A DNA stretch of 64,000 bases from RUG100 sp963542695 (GCA_963542695.1 CAUTYX010000007.1:29698-93697), one strand, 5' to 3'. Numbered from the stretch's first letter, positions 56,836 to 63,305 are shown. Program-made: numbers and translations. The notes: generated from the sequence alone by a model not told the origin.

Positions 56836-56862
56836 ATTTACATTGTCGCAAAGACAATTCCT

Positions 56863-56949
56863 GCGGATATGGCGGAATTGGCAGACGCGCACGGTTCAGG
56901 TCCGTGTGAATTCACGTTCATGGGAGTTCGAATCTCTTTATCCGCACCA
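56863..56949 (+). tRNA. tRNA-Leu (anticodon CAG)
   Basis: 87 bases including an encoded CCA. The acceptor arms GCGGATA and TATCCGC pair perfectly. The anticodon loop reads TTCAGGT, giving CAG. A long variable arm (typical of Leu) and the GTTCGAAT T-loop are present. It marks the border of the prophage-like region. Confidence 0.95.
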
Positions 56950-56961
56950 TACTACCATTAA

Positions 56962-57007
56962 AAATCGTTGAAATTGCCAGCAATCGTTGGTATATCAACG
57001 ATTTTTT
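56962..57007 (+). terminator. Terminator after tRNA-Leu
   Basis: AAATCGTTGA (56962-56971) pairs with TCAACGATTT (56995-57004), continuing into a T-tract. Confidence 0.7.
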
Positions 57008-57051
57008 CATTATCTTTTTCCAACAACTTCCTACATTTCCCGTATTTTTTA

Positions 57052-57106
57052 TGCCAATTTTAATGCCATTCTGAATAAAATGCCAATTTTGTGCCAATAA
57101 AATTTT
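57052..57106. repeat. Clustered TGCCAAT repeats next to the tRNA
   Basis: ATGCCAATTTTA, ATGCCATTCTGA, ATGCCAATTTTG and TGCCAATAAAAT occur within about 55 bases. Their spacing and position beside a tRNA resemble arm-type sites of a tyrosine recombinase or the decayed 3' end of an integrase gene. No integrase is readable around them. Confidence 0.4.
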
Positions 57107-57164
57107 TATAAAAAAATTTGTAAAAGCTGTTGTTTCGCCACGTGTAATATGGAGTAGATATTTG

Positions 57165-57190
57165 AAAAAAAAGAGCAATATAAATTGCTC
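57165..57190 (-). terminator. Intrinsic terminator, leftward
   Basis: On the minus strand GAGCAAT pairs with ATTGCTC over a short loop and is followed by eight T. It ends the transcript of the small membrane gene at 57222-57461. Confidence 0.8.
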
Positions 57191-57221
57191 CCTTTTTCAT
57201 CCAATGTTTTCTCAGATCATT

Positions 57222-57461
57222 TTATGCGAGAAGCAGCGGAGAACTTACACAAGCTAAAGTCAAAATATTAATGATCAATAATATAATTCCCCATGCTTTA
57301 TTTTTCATTACAACAAGGATTGCACAAGCTATTCCTAAAACTCCAATCACGAAAACCGGCCAATACCAAAGCACACTTACTCCATTAAAAGCAAGCACTG
57401 TAGCAATAACGTTTATGACCGTAACTATACAAGCCAATTTCATCTTATTGTCCATAATCAT
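57222..57461 (-). CDS. Small hypothetical membrane protein
   Basis: 79 residues with three hydrophobic segments (IVTVINVIATVLAF, YWPVFVIGVLGIACAILVV, GIILLIINILTLACV). GAGG lies close before the first ATG; an ATG two codons later is also possible. No family recognised. It lies between the tRNA and a decayed gene copy, so it may belong to the integrated element. Confidence 0.6.
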   Translation of the reverse strand: MIMDNKMKLACIVTVINVIATVLAFNGVSVLWYWPVFVIGVLGIACAILVVMKNKAWGIILLIINILTLACVSSPLLLA

Positions 57462-57529
57462 TACATCCTCTTCTTAATTATCTAGTAACTGTTTTCAGTT
57501 AAGGATATCATATATTTTTCTTTGAAGAA

Positions 57530-57756
57530 ACAATAAAAAAAGAGTAACCGAAGCTGCTCTTTCCTTTGTTATTATTCTTCCTTCTTTTTGTAGACTTATC
57601 ATGTTGCAGGATAGCTACATTTTCCACCACGTTATTATGCTTTTCCACCTTTTCCGTTAGCTTGTCAATTTTGTAAGAAACAAGCTCCTACTGTGCTTTG
57701 TCTTTTTTCTCCGCTAACCGAGTTGTAGTCTCTTCTTTCATCTGTGCGATTTCCTT
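57530..57756 (-). pseudogene. Decayed partial copy of the holin-like gene
   Basis: This stretch matches 58879-59149 almost base for base, including the terminator hairpin. Within it about 46 bases near the C-terminal codons are missing, and one CAG codon is changed to TAG (in the segment corresponding to KAQQELVSYKID). The match stops abruptly at 57756, exactly where the HicA-like gene ends, so the N-terminal half of the gene is absent. Confidence 0.85.
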
Positions 57757-57757
57757 T

Positions 57758-58036
57758 TTAAATTAAATTTTGCACAATTTTATAATAATCTTCGCCAGAG
57801 AGAGTGCAGTTAACTAATTTTATAAAGTTTTCTTTGTTTAAACGTGTTTGTTGTGCCATTTTACCTATTAGATAACCATCTATTTCTCTAGCACCATGGC
57901 TGACTTTAGTATAAATCACAGTTTTCTTTCCATCTTTCGATTTATATTCCAAGTAGATATGATCTCTGCTACTATTTTGTTCAAAACCTTTTTTACAAAG
58001 GTTTGTTTTTATATCTCTACTTTTCAGTACGACCAT
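57758..58036 (-). CDS. HicA-like toxin candidate
   Basis: 92 residues beginning MVVLKSRDIKTNLCKKGFEQ, with the SRDIKTNLCKKGF pattern and a histidine-containing KVSHGAREIDGYL segment. These recall HicA-type small RNA-binding folds, where the histidine is catalytic. GAGGG lies seven bases before the ATG. It begins three bases after a gene with HicB-like character. The resemblance is by eye, so the toxin role is inference. Confidence 0.55.
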   Translation of the reverse strand: MVVLKSRDIKTNLCKKGFEQNSSRDHIYLEYKSKDGKKTVIYTKVSHGAREIDGYLIGKMAQQTRLNKENFIKLVNCTLSGEDYYKIVQNLI

Positions 58037-58039
58037 CTT

Positions 58040-58435
58040 TTATCCCTCAATAATAATATTATTAAGCCATTTTTTTACAACTTGCGCCTTATCCGTCAAA
58101 TTAGTATCATCTTCTTTAGCATAATAGTTCCATGCATGTTCTATTTCGTCCAAAAAATCTCTTCTTGCTTCTTCAATAGATTGTCCAGATGCTACCACTG
58201 AAAGGGTTCCAATATTATAATTCAATTCATAGTAACCTTGAACGACTTTACATTTTACTGGCAATGCAACTTTAAATTGTAATGTTTTACTAATCTGCGT
58301 GAAATACTCTATTTTTCTTGGATCAGAAAAATAGTAGTTACGTTTATCACCCAAAATCGAACGTATTAGCACAGCTTTTTCTGTCGAACTGAAAGAATTA
58401 TTTATTGAAGCATATGTACCTTGACTATACCTCAT
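58040..58435 (-). CDS. HicB-like antitoxin candidate
   Basis: 131 residues from ATG 58435, chosen because GGAG lies nine bases upstream. The C-terminal half (LPVKCKVVQGYYELNYNIG, then LSVVASGQSIEEARRDFLDE) resembles the HicB partial RNase-H-like fold with its typical ASGQSIEEA turn. The N-terminal half is unfamiliar. It overlaps the upstream gene by 11 bases and is three bases from the HicA-like gene. Confidence 0.55.
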   Translation of the reverse strand: MRYSQGTYASINNSFSSTEKAVLIRSILGDKRNYYFSDPRKIEYFTQISKTLQFKVALPVKCKVVQGYYELNYNIGTLSVVASGQSIEEARRDFLDEIEHAWNYYAKEDDTNLTDKAQVVKKWLNNIIIEG

Positions 58436-58754
58436 TTTCATCAACTCCCATTTCTTCAAGACGTTCTTTCAACCACTGGAATATAGAAATAGCAGTATCT
58501 TTATTAAGAATGACTCCCTGCTTCACAACTCTTCTTACTTTAAAATCTTCAGGTTTTGTTATTTCAGGTATACTTTCAATAGTATCATCTTCATAAAATA
58601 CTTGCTTTTCTTCATATGGAATTGGAAAACGTTCCATGTAAAAGTTTATTATCAACTCACCAGACATATTCTGTCCTCCATAAATTCCATTAACATATTC
58701 TGGATCATAATCCTTATCAAATACATATTTAAATGTTACTTCAGTTTTATTCAT
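58425..58754 (-). CDS. Conserved-looking hypothetical protein, first gene of HicBA-like module
   Basis: 109 residues from ATG 58754. Soluble, acidic, with VNGIYGGQNMSGELIINFY near residue 20 and RRVVKQGVILNKDTAISIF near 73. I do not recognise a named family. Its tight overlap with the HicB-like gene suggests a three-gene operon. The start context GGTGA is modest; an upstream GTG at 58766 is possible. Confidence 0.6.
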   Translation of the reverse strand: MNKTEVTFKYVFDKDYDPEYVNGIYGGQNMSGELIINFYMERFPIPYEEKQVFYEDDTIESIPEITKPEDFKVRRVVKQGVILNKDTAISIFQWLKERLEEMGVDENEV

Positions 58755-58882
58755 ACGAATCACCACTCTATTCTACCTTTTACTAAAACCATAAACTTTT
58801 ATACTTGGTTAAACATTATAATACCCTATATCATAACAAAGGTCAAAATTCGAAGATGAACTGTAACTGCAAAATTTACAAT

Positions 58883-58906
58883 AAAAAAGAGCGGCCGAAG
58901 CCGCTC
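58883..58906 (-). terminator. UUCG-loop terminator of the lysis genes
   Basis: On the minus strand GAGCGGC-TTCG-GCCGCTC is a perfect stem with a stable tetraloop, followed by six T. A damaged copy lies at 57535-57559. Confidence 0.9.
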
Positions 58907-58919
58907 ATTTCCTTTGCTA

Positions 58920-59249
58920 TTATTCTTCCTTCTTTTTAATGCCATCAATCAATTTTTTCATATCATCATAGCGCATCCACACAGTAGACATATCATGTTG
59001 CAGCATAGCTACATTTTCCACCACGTTATTATGCTTTTCCACCTTTTCCGTTAGCTTGTCAATTTTGTAAGAAACAAGCTCCTGCTGTGCTTTGTCTTTT
59101 TTCTCTGCTAACCGAGTCGTAGACTCTTCTTTCATCTGTGCGATTTCCTTAGCAGAGCTGGCATTTATCTTAGCAACAATGGCTGCCCCTGCAAAGGACA
59201 ACAATCCAGTACACAGTGCAACCAGTAAGTTCGGATCAATATGATTCAC
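58920..59249 (-). CDS. Holin-like phage protein
   Basis: 109 residues starting at a GTG that overlaps the amidase-fragment stop (GTGA). One N-terminal membrane helix (PNLLVALCTGLLSFAGAAIV) is followed by a long charged coiled coil (from SSAKEIAQMKEES to the C-terminus). This layout matches small holins or holin accessory proteins encoded next to phage lysins. A decayed copy lies at 57530-57756. Confidence 0.7.
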   Translation of the reverse strand: MNHIDPNLLVALCTGLLSFAGAAIVAKINASSAKEIAQMKEESTTRLAEKKDKAQQELVSYKIDKLTEKVEKHNNVVENVAMLQHDMSTVWMRYDDMKKLIDGIKKKEE

Positions 59250-59608
59250 TTGGCCACCGCCTTCTTGAATTTCTTCCAGCGTTTCCCTCCTGGCGTATTT
59301 GCGTTCCCTACCATAAGCCCCGGACAAGGTTTCCCATTGACATCCCAATGCCGTACAATATATTTTGCATTCGGGCATTTCCCTTGGATATATTTAATCA
59401 GCCATTTAACAGCAGCAATTTGCCTCTTCGATGGATTCTTTGTAGCAATGTCACACAGTTCAATGGAAATGGAATTATAGTTTGTACATTTTTTCCACAA
59501 TTTTCCTTCACCAGCTTTTCCGGAACCCATCCAGCCTCCTCCAACAGACCAACTTGTACGGCTTTCTTCGGCTTGGCTCTCCTGTAATAGCGATTCACCA
59601 ATCGTTTC
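59246..59608 (-). pseudogene. N-acetylmuramoyl-L-alanine amidase, C-terminal fragment
   Basis: The readable part, from about RTSWSVGGGWMGSG onward, matches the second half of a phage amidase (KCTNYNSISIELCD, YIVRHWDVNGKPCPG). The frame is closed by TAA at 59609-59611, so the first zinc histidine region is missing, and no normal start codon is present before ATG 59530. A 94-residue product from that ATG would lack half the active site. It is a truncated endolysin. Confidence 0.75.
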
Positions 59609-59924
59609 TTACTATTAATTTTTTCTTGTAGCAATTCTTCTCTTGTTTTGGTCTGCCTTCTGATTGGTGCTGGTGGATCCTTCTTTTCCTTTTTTTTCGG
59701 TCCAATTCTTTCTGATGCAATTGCTGCAGTCTTTCTTTTCGCTTTTCTTGTTCTTGAATATATTCTTTGTCGTGGATAGGACACCTGGAAGCCTTGCAGC
59801 TACCATTATTGATATCGATATTTCCACACCAGCAATCTTCCTTTTCGCAGTAAATATTACCGCTTTCCGGCCAAGAGCCTTTCGGTTTGTCTACTCTTGT
59901 AGTCTTGGTATCATCCTTTTCCAT
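59595..59924 (-). CDS. Cysteine-rich hypothetical phage protein
   Basis: 109 residues. The first half carries IYCEKEDCWCGNIDINNGSC and ASRCPIHD, a compact group of cysteines that could bind zinc. The second half is highly basic and helical. GAGGAG lies eight bases before the ATG, and it overlaps rusA by 34 bases. The end runs into the amidase fragment, so the C-terminus may be a deletion joint. Confidence 0.6.
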   Translation of the reverse strand: MEKDDTKTTRVDKPKGSWPESGNIYCEKEDCWCGNIDINNGSCKASRCPIHDKEYIQEQEKRKERLQQLHQKELDRKKRKRRIHQHQSEGRPKQEKNCYKKKLIVRNDW

Positions 59925-60340
59925 TCTGCCAGCTCCTCTTCATCGGTAACTTCTTGAATCTCTACCTCTGTCCGGGGATTGTCTTTGTCATATCTCACCC
60001 TAGACCCATCCGTTCCGATTATGACTCTGCAGCTGTCATCATCTAGTATCCCGGCATTGACCAGGACATCATGCAGGCACTCATGTAAGTTGGAGACATC
60101 CACCACTCTACGGTTTCCCATATAATAGATTGCCTTCACGTTCACCGGTGTTTGGATTGGTCTTTGGATACGGTTCTTACTTCGCACCAAATGCAGAATC
60201 AAAGCCGTATCTCTCAAATATTCTCTGTATTGTTTTGACGGTGCAGGATACCGCTTTTTGGTTCGTAGATTCATCCGGATTTCCTGGTGATTTTTCTTAG
60301 TCCTTGGTTCTGTCGGAATGGAAAATTTTACTTTTCTCAT
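59891..60340 (-). CDS. RusA-family Holliday junction resolvase
   Basis: 149 residues. RusA-type endonuclease: an N-terminal basic strand segment PTEPRTKKNHQ, and the metal-site block RRVVDVSNLHECLHDVLVNA near residue 75 followed by GILDDDS. Phages use such enzymes to resolve branched DNA before packaging. AGAAAGGAT precedes the ATG. Confidence 0.88.
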   Translation of the reverse strand: MRKVKFSIPTEPRTKKNHQEIRMNLRTKKRYPAPSKQYREYLRDTALILHLVRSKNRIQRPIQTPVNVKAIYYMGNRRVVDVSNLHECLHDVLVNAGILDDDSCRVIIGTDGSRVRYDKDNPRTEVEIQEVTDEEELAEWKRMIPRLQE

Positions 60341-60367
60341 GGGGATCCTTTCTGGTATACTTTATCT

Positions 60368-60460
60368 AGCCGGGTAGGTTAGTTTTGTTTAATATATTCG
60401 TGATACTTTCTAGATCCTTCTAGCACTATGACAATTACACACGTCACCATCTGCCCGGTT
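60368..60460 (+). ncRNA. Stem-closed small RNA candidate A
   Basis: Extended -10 box TGGTATACT at 60353-60361 ends six bases before the element. Terminal stem AGCCGGGTAG (60368-60377) with CTGCCCGGTT (60451-60460); the two imperfect pairs are G-U on the plus strand. An inner hairpin CTAGA-TCCT-TCTAG and the motif ATATTCG (60394-60400) lie inside. It is divergent from rusA. Confidence 0.5.
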
Positions 60461-60494
60461 ATCTAACTACCTTTCTTTACTGTCTGTTTTTTAT

Positions 60495-60872
60495 TTATTC
60501 AAAACTTATCTTTTCAATACGTTCTCTGGATACTTTAGCCGCTTTATCAGTTACCACCAGCTTTACGGTAGATGCTGCCGTCACAAAAGTGGCTTTATCA
60601 ATTTTCTTTTCAAAGATTAGATCTGCTACTTCTGTAATCAATGACTTAGTATTTTCATCCACTGGAATGAATTTATGTCTCATGCATTCATCTCCATCCA
60701 GAATGGCATTTAGGTTAGCCATCATCATGTCATACTCCGTTGCCCTCTGTGACTTTTCACAATTACAATCTTTTGTCACGATGTAATCGGCATCGGCCTT
60801 ATCCTCTGCAATCACTTCCTGCTGGTTTCCACAAAACCGGCATTCTCCGGTGAACAGATTTGTTTCTTTCAT
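60495..60872 (-). CDS. Hypothetical phage protein with CxxC pairs
   Basis: 125 residues. CRFCGNQQE near residue 11 and DCNCEKSQ near 35 form a possible zinc site. The rest is soluble and acidic. No family recognised; its place near rusA fits a phage replication or early region. Confidence 0.6.
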   Translation of the reverse strand: MKETNLFTGECRFCGNQQEVIAEDKADADYIVTKDCNCEKSQRATEYDMMMANLNAILDGDECMRHKFIPVDENTKSLITEVADLIFEKKIDKATFVTAASTVKLVVTDKAAKVSRERIEKISFE

Positions 60873-60910
60873 GTCTTTTCCTCTTCTTTCTTCCTTTGTT
60901 TTTTATCAGC

Positions 60911-61168
60911 CTATCTCATTTGCCCTACTGCACCAGTTCCATATACGGCTCGATAGATTTCCAGCATATTTGCAGAATTGCTATTGGCCGAAGTGTTGAT
61001 TCTGATAATTTGATTGTTATCAAATAGGATTCTGATTTCTTCTCTGCCTTTGTTGCAGCTATATTCCATGTCCTTAAATCCACTGCGCTCATTATCTATG
61101 AGCAAGGCCGCACGTATGGCATAGACAAATTGTCTTTTTCTTTTAACCTCTTCTGTAAATGTTTCCAT
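60911..61168 (-). CDS. Hypothetical phage protein
   Basis: 85 soluble residues, starting METFTEEVKRKRQFVYAIRA. AAAGGA lies upstream of the ATG. No motif recognised. Upstream of the 125-residue gene in the same direction, so they may share a transcript. Confidence 0.55.
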   Translation of the reverse strand: METFTEEVKRKRQFVYAIRAALLIDNERSGFKDMEYSCNKGREEIRILFDNNQIIRINTSANSNSANMLEIYRAVYGTGAVGQMR

Positions 61169-61185
61169 TACCTTATTCCTTTCTG

Positions 61186-61194
61186 TGCTATACT
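61186..61194 (+). promoter_or_regulatory. Extended -10 promoter of the zinc-ribbon gene
   Basis: TGCTATACT, the same box that precedes the small RNA candidates. It is 24 bases before the ATG at 61218 and divergent from the gene ending upstream at 61168. Confidence 0.6.
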
Positions 61195-61217
61195 TTTCTT
61201 AGAAAGGAGGTGGTTTT

Positions 61218-61358
61218 ATGGTGACAACAACTGGAGAAAGACCAGGCGCTGGCACGTATATTTGTTTAGGTTGTAATCAAATTGTGACACTTGATGACGA
61301 TACTGATACAATGCCACCATGCCCGGCATGTAATGGGACTGTTTTTAAAAAAGCATAG
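61218..61358 (+). CDS. 46-residue zinc-ribbon protein
   Basis: Two CxxC pairs, YICLGCNQ and PPCPACNG, separated by an acidic TLDDDTDTM stretch, form a zinc ribbon. The pattern (GERPGAGTY before the first pair) is widespread in small Firmicutes proteins. AAAGGAGG lies seven bases before the ATG, and a promoter and terminator frame it. Function unknown. Confidence 0.8.
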   Translation: MVTTTGERPGAGTYICLGCNQIVTLDDDTDTMPPCPACNGTVFKKA

Positions 61359-61367
61359 TTACCACTT

Positions 61368-61395
61368 AAAGCCGTTGTGTTTTGCAGCGGCTTTT
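61368..61395 (+). terminator. Terminator of the zinc-ribbon gene
   Basis: AAAGCCGTTG (61368-61377) pairs with CAGCGGCTTT (61385-61394, one wobble), followed by T. Confidence 0.75.
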
Positions 61396-61511
61396 CAAAT
61401 TTCAACCACTTTCTCCCAAAAACAAATTGGTCTTTTAAATACATTGAATTGCATCCAGCTTACGACGTATTGTTTTCCGTCTGCTCGATATTTTGTAATG
61501 TGATGTTTCAT
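61395..61511 (-). CDS. 38-residue phage protein
   Basis: Short basic protein MKHHITKYRADGKQYVVSW, then QFNVFKRPICFWEKVVEI. I recall very similar short proteins in other Clostridia prophages but know no function. AGGAG lies 11 bases before the ATG. Convergent with the zinc-ribbon gene. Confidence 0.6.
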   Translation of the reverse strand: MKHHITKYRADGKQYVVSWMQFNVFKRPICFWEKVVEI

Positions 61512-61562
61512 AATTTCTCTTTCTCCTTTTCTTATATATGTAATTTTGATATACTTTGTTTC

Positions 61563-61653
61563 ACCGGGCAGGTTAGCTCAGACTACTCTCTTCAGATATT
61601 TACTTAACTTTTGGTAAATATTCGACTAGCTTACATAGCCATTGCCCGGTTTT
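61563..61653 (+). ncRNA. Stem-closed small RNA candidate B
   Basis: Extended -10 TGATATACT at 61547-61555 ends seven bases before the stem. ACCGGGCA (61563-61570) pairs perfectly with TGCCCGGT (61643-61650), then TTT. Inner stem ATATTTAC with GTAAATAT. It shares CCGGGCAGGTTAG with candidate A (one base different) and ATATTCG at 61618-61624. Confidence 0.55.
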
Positions 61654-61747
61654 CTACTTCCATTTACTTCCAAGATGCCATCTTTCAAAAGAATCATATT
61701 TTTTTATTTCTTGCACTTACCCTTTTCTTGTCATGGTATAATTCCTT

Positions 61748-61835
61748 AAAACAGACAGGTTCTCCACTTTTTACACAATGAACAATCCTCATCTAATCTT
61801 CAAACTCTCATTCTGGAGATTGCCCTGTCTGTTTT
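61748..61835 (+). ncRNA. Stem-closed small RNA candidate C
   Basis: Extended -10 TGGTATAAT at 61734-61742 ends five bases before the stem. AAAACAGACAGG (61748-61759) pairs perfectly with CCTGTCTGTTTT (61824-61835). Inner stem TCTCCA (61761-61766) with TGGAGA (61814-61819). The 3' T-run could serve as a terminator. Confidence 0.6.
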
Positions 61836-61875
61836 CTATTTTTCTTTTTTCAACTTTTTATGCTATACTTTTTTC

Positions 61876-62059
61876 CATAGACAGGGTATGCAACCCAAGC
61901 AGTTACGTTCTTGAGGATATATTCGTCGACTTTGCCAAATCTTCAAGTTCAGCATTTTATAACCTCAATTTTAAGAATCGTGATTGATAAACAGTTTCGT
62001 AATTCTATTTGATATAAAGATTACGACCTTGCCTGCAAGATCAACATTCCCTGTCTATG
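61876..62059 (+). ncRNA. Stem-closed small RNA candidate D
   Basis: Extended -10 TGCTATACT at 61861-61869 ends six bases before the stem. CATAGACAGGG (61876-61886) pairs perfectly with CCCTGTCTATG (62049-62059). Inside are TCGTAAT (61997-62003) with ATTACGA (62020-62026), CTTG-CCTG-CAAG, and ATATTCG at 61919-61925. The largest of the set at 184 bases. No T-tract follows. Confidence 0.5.
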
Positions 62060-62114
62060 CCAAATGTGATTCCTTGTTGGCTTTCATCAATCAAATCACA
62101 TTGCTTAACCAGTG

Positions 62115-62231
62115 ATAGGCAGAATGTACACAAACAACACCCAGATTCCTTGTTCGAATCTAAGAAAGATTATCAGAATAAGTCTTTCATATAATTACCA
62201 TAACAATGATTACCTGTTGCATTCTGCCTAT
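62115..62231 (+). ncRNA. Stem-closed small RNA candidate F
   Basis: ATAGGCAGAATG (62115-62126) pairs perfectly with CATTCTGCCTAT (62220-62231). Inner hairpin AGATTC (62143-62148) with GAATCT (62156-62161). Only a degenerate -10 (TGCTTAACC at 62102-62110) stands at the position where the others have TGNTATACT. No T-tract follows. Confidence 0.45.
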
Positions 62232-62290
62232 TCACATAAATATCTTTCCTTCATATTCTCAAATTCGTATATAAATGATATACTTTTCGC

Positions 62291-62366
62291 AAACAGACAG
62301 AAGTTATTACTAACCTCGTAATTAGCGATAATTCCTTATATTCTGCTCTCTTCTGTCTGTTTTTTT
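62291..62366 (+). ncRNA. Stem-closed small RNA candidate E
   Basis: Extended -10 TGATATACT at 62276-62284 ends six bases before the stem. AAACAGACAGAAG (62291-62303) pairs perfectly with CTTCTGTCTGTTT (62350-62362), and seven T run to 62366, making a strong terminator. Inner stem ATTAC (62306-62310) with GTAAT (62318-62322). Confidence 0.6.
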
Positions 62367-62379
62367 ATTTGTTTTACAT

Positions 62380-62580
62380 TTAGTAGTAATATACCGCCAT
62401 ATGCCATATTTGATAGGCACACCGCAGACAAATAGGCAATACGATAACTAGCCATACAGCTGCAATGTATTCGTTTATTCTTTTCCGATGCTGTCGCTGC
62501 CTGATTCTGCGGCCTTCTCTCTTAGATGCTTCCAATGCTTCCAGAAGCTTTCCTCCTTCAAACATTTGTCTTTCTGTCAT
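62380..62580 (-). CDS. Small membrane-anchored hypothetical protein
   Basis: 66 residues from ATG 62580, which has GGAG seven bases upstream. A charged N-terminal half (KLLEALEASKREGRRIRQRQ) leads to one membrane helix (YIAAVWLVIVLPICLRC). It overlaps the end of the next gene upstream. No family recognised. Confidence 0.55.
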   Translation of the reverse strand: MTERQMFEGGKLLEALEASKREGRRIRQRQHRKRINEYIAAVWLVIVLPICLRCAYQIWHMAVYYY

Positions 62581-62716
62581 TTCGCTTCTCCATTTCTGCA
62601 GATTGATTTGATAAATCAGTTCCGTCATCTTTAAATGAAAGGTCAATTTTTAATTCCCTATTCTTACGGTTGGTTCGTAGTAGCTCTATGAACCACCTTT
62701 TATTTTTTGTATTCAT
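62558..62716 (-). CDS. Small basic hypothetical protein
   Basis: 52 residues from ATG 62716, with AGGAAAGGAA before it. Starts MNTKNKRWFIELLRTNRKN and is rich in Lys, Arg and Asn. The frame continues upstream through the structured element at 62798-62964, but that part is unlikely to be coding. Function unknown. Confidence 0.45.
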   Translation of the reverse strand: MNTKNKRWFIELLRTNRKNRELKIDLSFKDDGTDLSNQSAEMEKRNDRKTNV

Positions 62717-62797
62717 ATACAGTTCCTTTCCTTTTCTCTGCATCCTTCGTATGCTGGCTCGTTTAGGTAGAACGAATGAGAGAATCTTTCCGGGTAT

Positions 62798-62964
62798 CCC
62801 CGGAGTGCTGCCTGCATCAGTGTCATTGACATTGTTTTCATCACCGTTTCTGTTCCCATCACATTGCATATTTATGTTCCAGTTTCGTAATCGCATCTAT
62901 TGTTAAAGGAGTTTGACCATCAGTCCCCCAACTGATAGTCCATGATGCAGGCAGCACTCCAGGG
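62798..62964 (-). ncRNA. Structured RNA candidate G, 22-base closing stem
   Basis: GGAGTGCTGCCTGCATCA (62802-62819) is perfectly complementary to 62943-62960, and three further pairs extend it beyond one imperfect position. Inside, GACCATCAGT (62915-62924) pairs with ACTGATAGTC (62931-62940) over six bases with one imperfect position. Both imperfect positions are C-A on the plus strand but G-U on the minus strand, so the RNA is read leftward. About 167 bases. No reverse transcriptase gene is visible next to it. Confidence 0.5.
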
Positions 62965-62975
62965 ACAACCTTTTA

Positions 62976-63182
62976 TTAGGTATTTTCATTTTCTGTATAA
63001 TCAACTTGCAAGCGTAACATTTCCAGATTCGCACGTTGTTCTAACAGCTTTGACAATGCTGTTAGCAAAGCAGCCTCTTCTTCTGCATAAAATTGCCCCT
63101 TACGGATCCATCCAGCCAATGAAGATGTTTCTGCTTCAATAACTTCATCTACCTCTGCAATGATTTTCTTTATGCTTTCCAT
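62976..63182 (-). CDS. Hypothetical phage protein
   Basis: 68 residues from ATG 63182 (AAAGGA upstream). Mostly helical and acidic: MESIKKIIAEVDEVIEAETS, then a segment AEEEAALLTALSKLLEQRAN. No motif. Precedes the structured element G. Confidence 0.5.
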   Translation of the reverse strand: MESIKKIIAEVDEVIEAETSSLAGWIRKGQFYAEEEAALLTALSKLLEQRANLEMLRLQVDYTENENT

Positions 63183-63200
63183 CTTTTGCTTTTCCTTTCT

Positions 63201-63209
63201 TGATATAGT
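63201..63209 (+). promoter_or_regulatory. Extended -10 promoter of the 39-residue gene
   Basis: TGATATAGT, again divergent from a leftward phage gene. The predicted transcript has a leader of about 90 bases containing the hairpin at 63225-63250 before the ATG at 63306. Confidence 0.4.
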
Positions 63210-63221
63210 GAGTTTTCTACT

Positions 63222-63250
63222 AAAAAACACTATGCAATTACATAGTGTTT
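63222..63250 (-). terminator. Hairpin, leftward terminator or leader hairpin
   Basis: AAACACTATG (63225-63234) pairs perfectly with CATAGTGTTT (63241-63250). On the minus strand six T follow, as in a terminator. On the plus strand it would be a leader hairpin without a T-tract. Confidence 0.6.
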
Positions 63251-63305
63251 AAGATGTGCTATTCTATTTGTAAGCTTATGGACATATATTCACGGAGGTT
63301 TTATC

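Noticed and set aside
61778..61987. 69-codon frame across small RNA candidates C and D
   Set aside because: No ribosome binding site, and it crosses two stem-closed elements and a promoter. A chance frame.
62717..62896. Upstream extension of the 52-residue protein to ATG 62896
   Set aside because: The extension runs through the structured element G and is poor in ribosome binding signals, while ATG 62716 has a strong one.
62798..62964. Retron
   Set aside because: The inverted repeat is retron-like, but no reverse transcriptase frame is visible on either side within the window.
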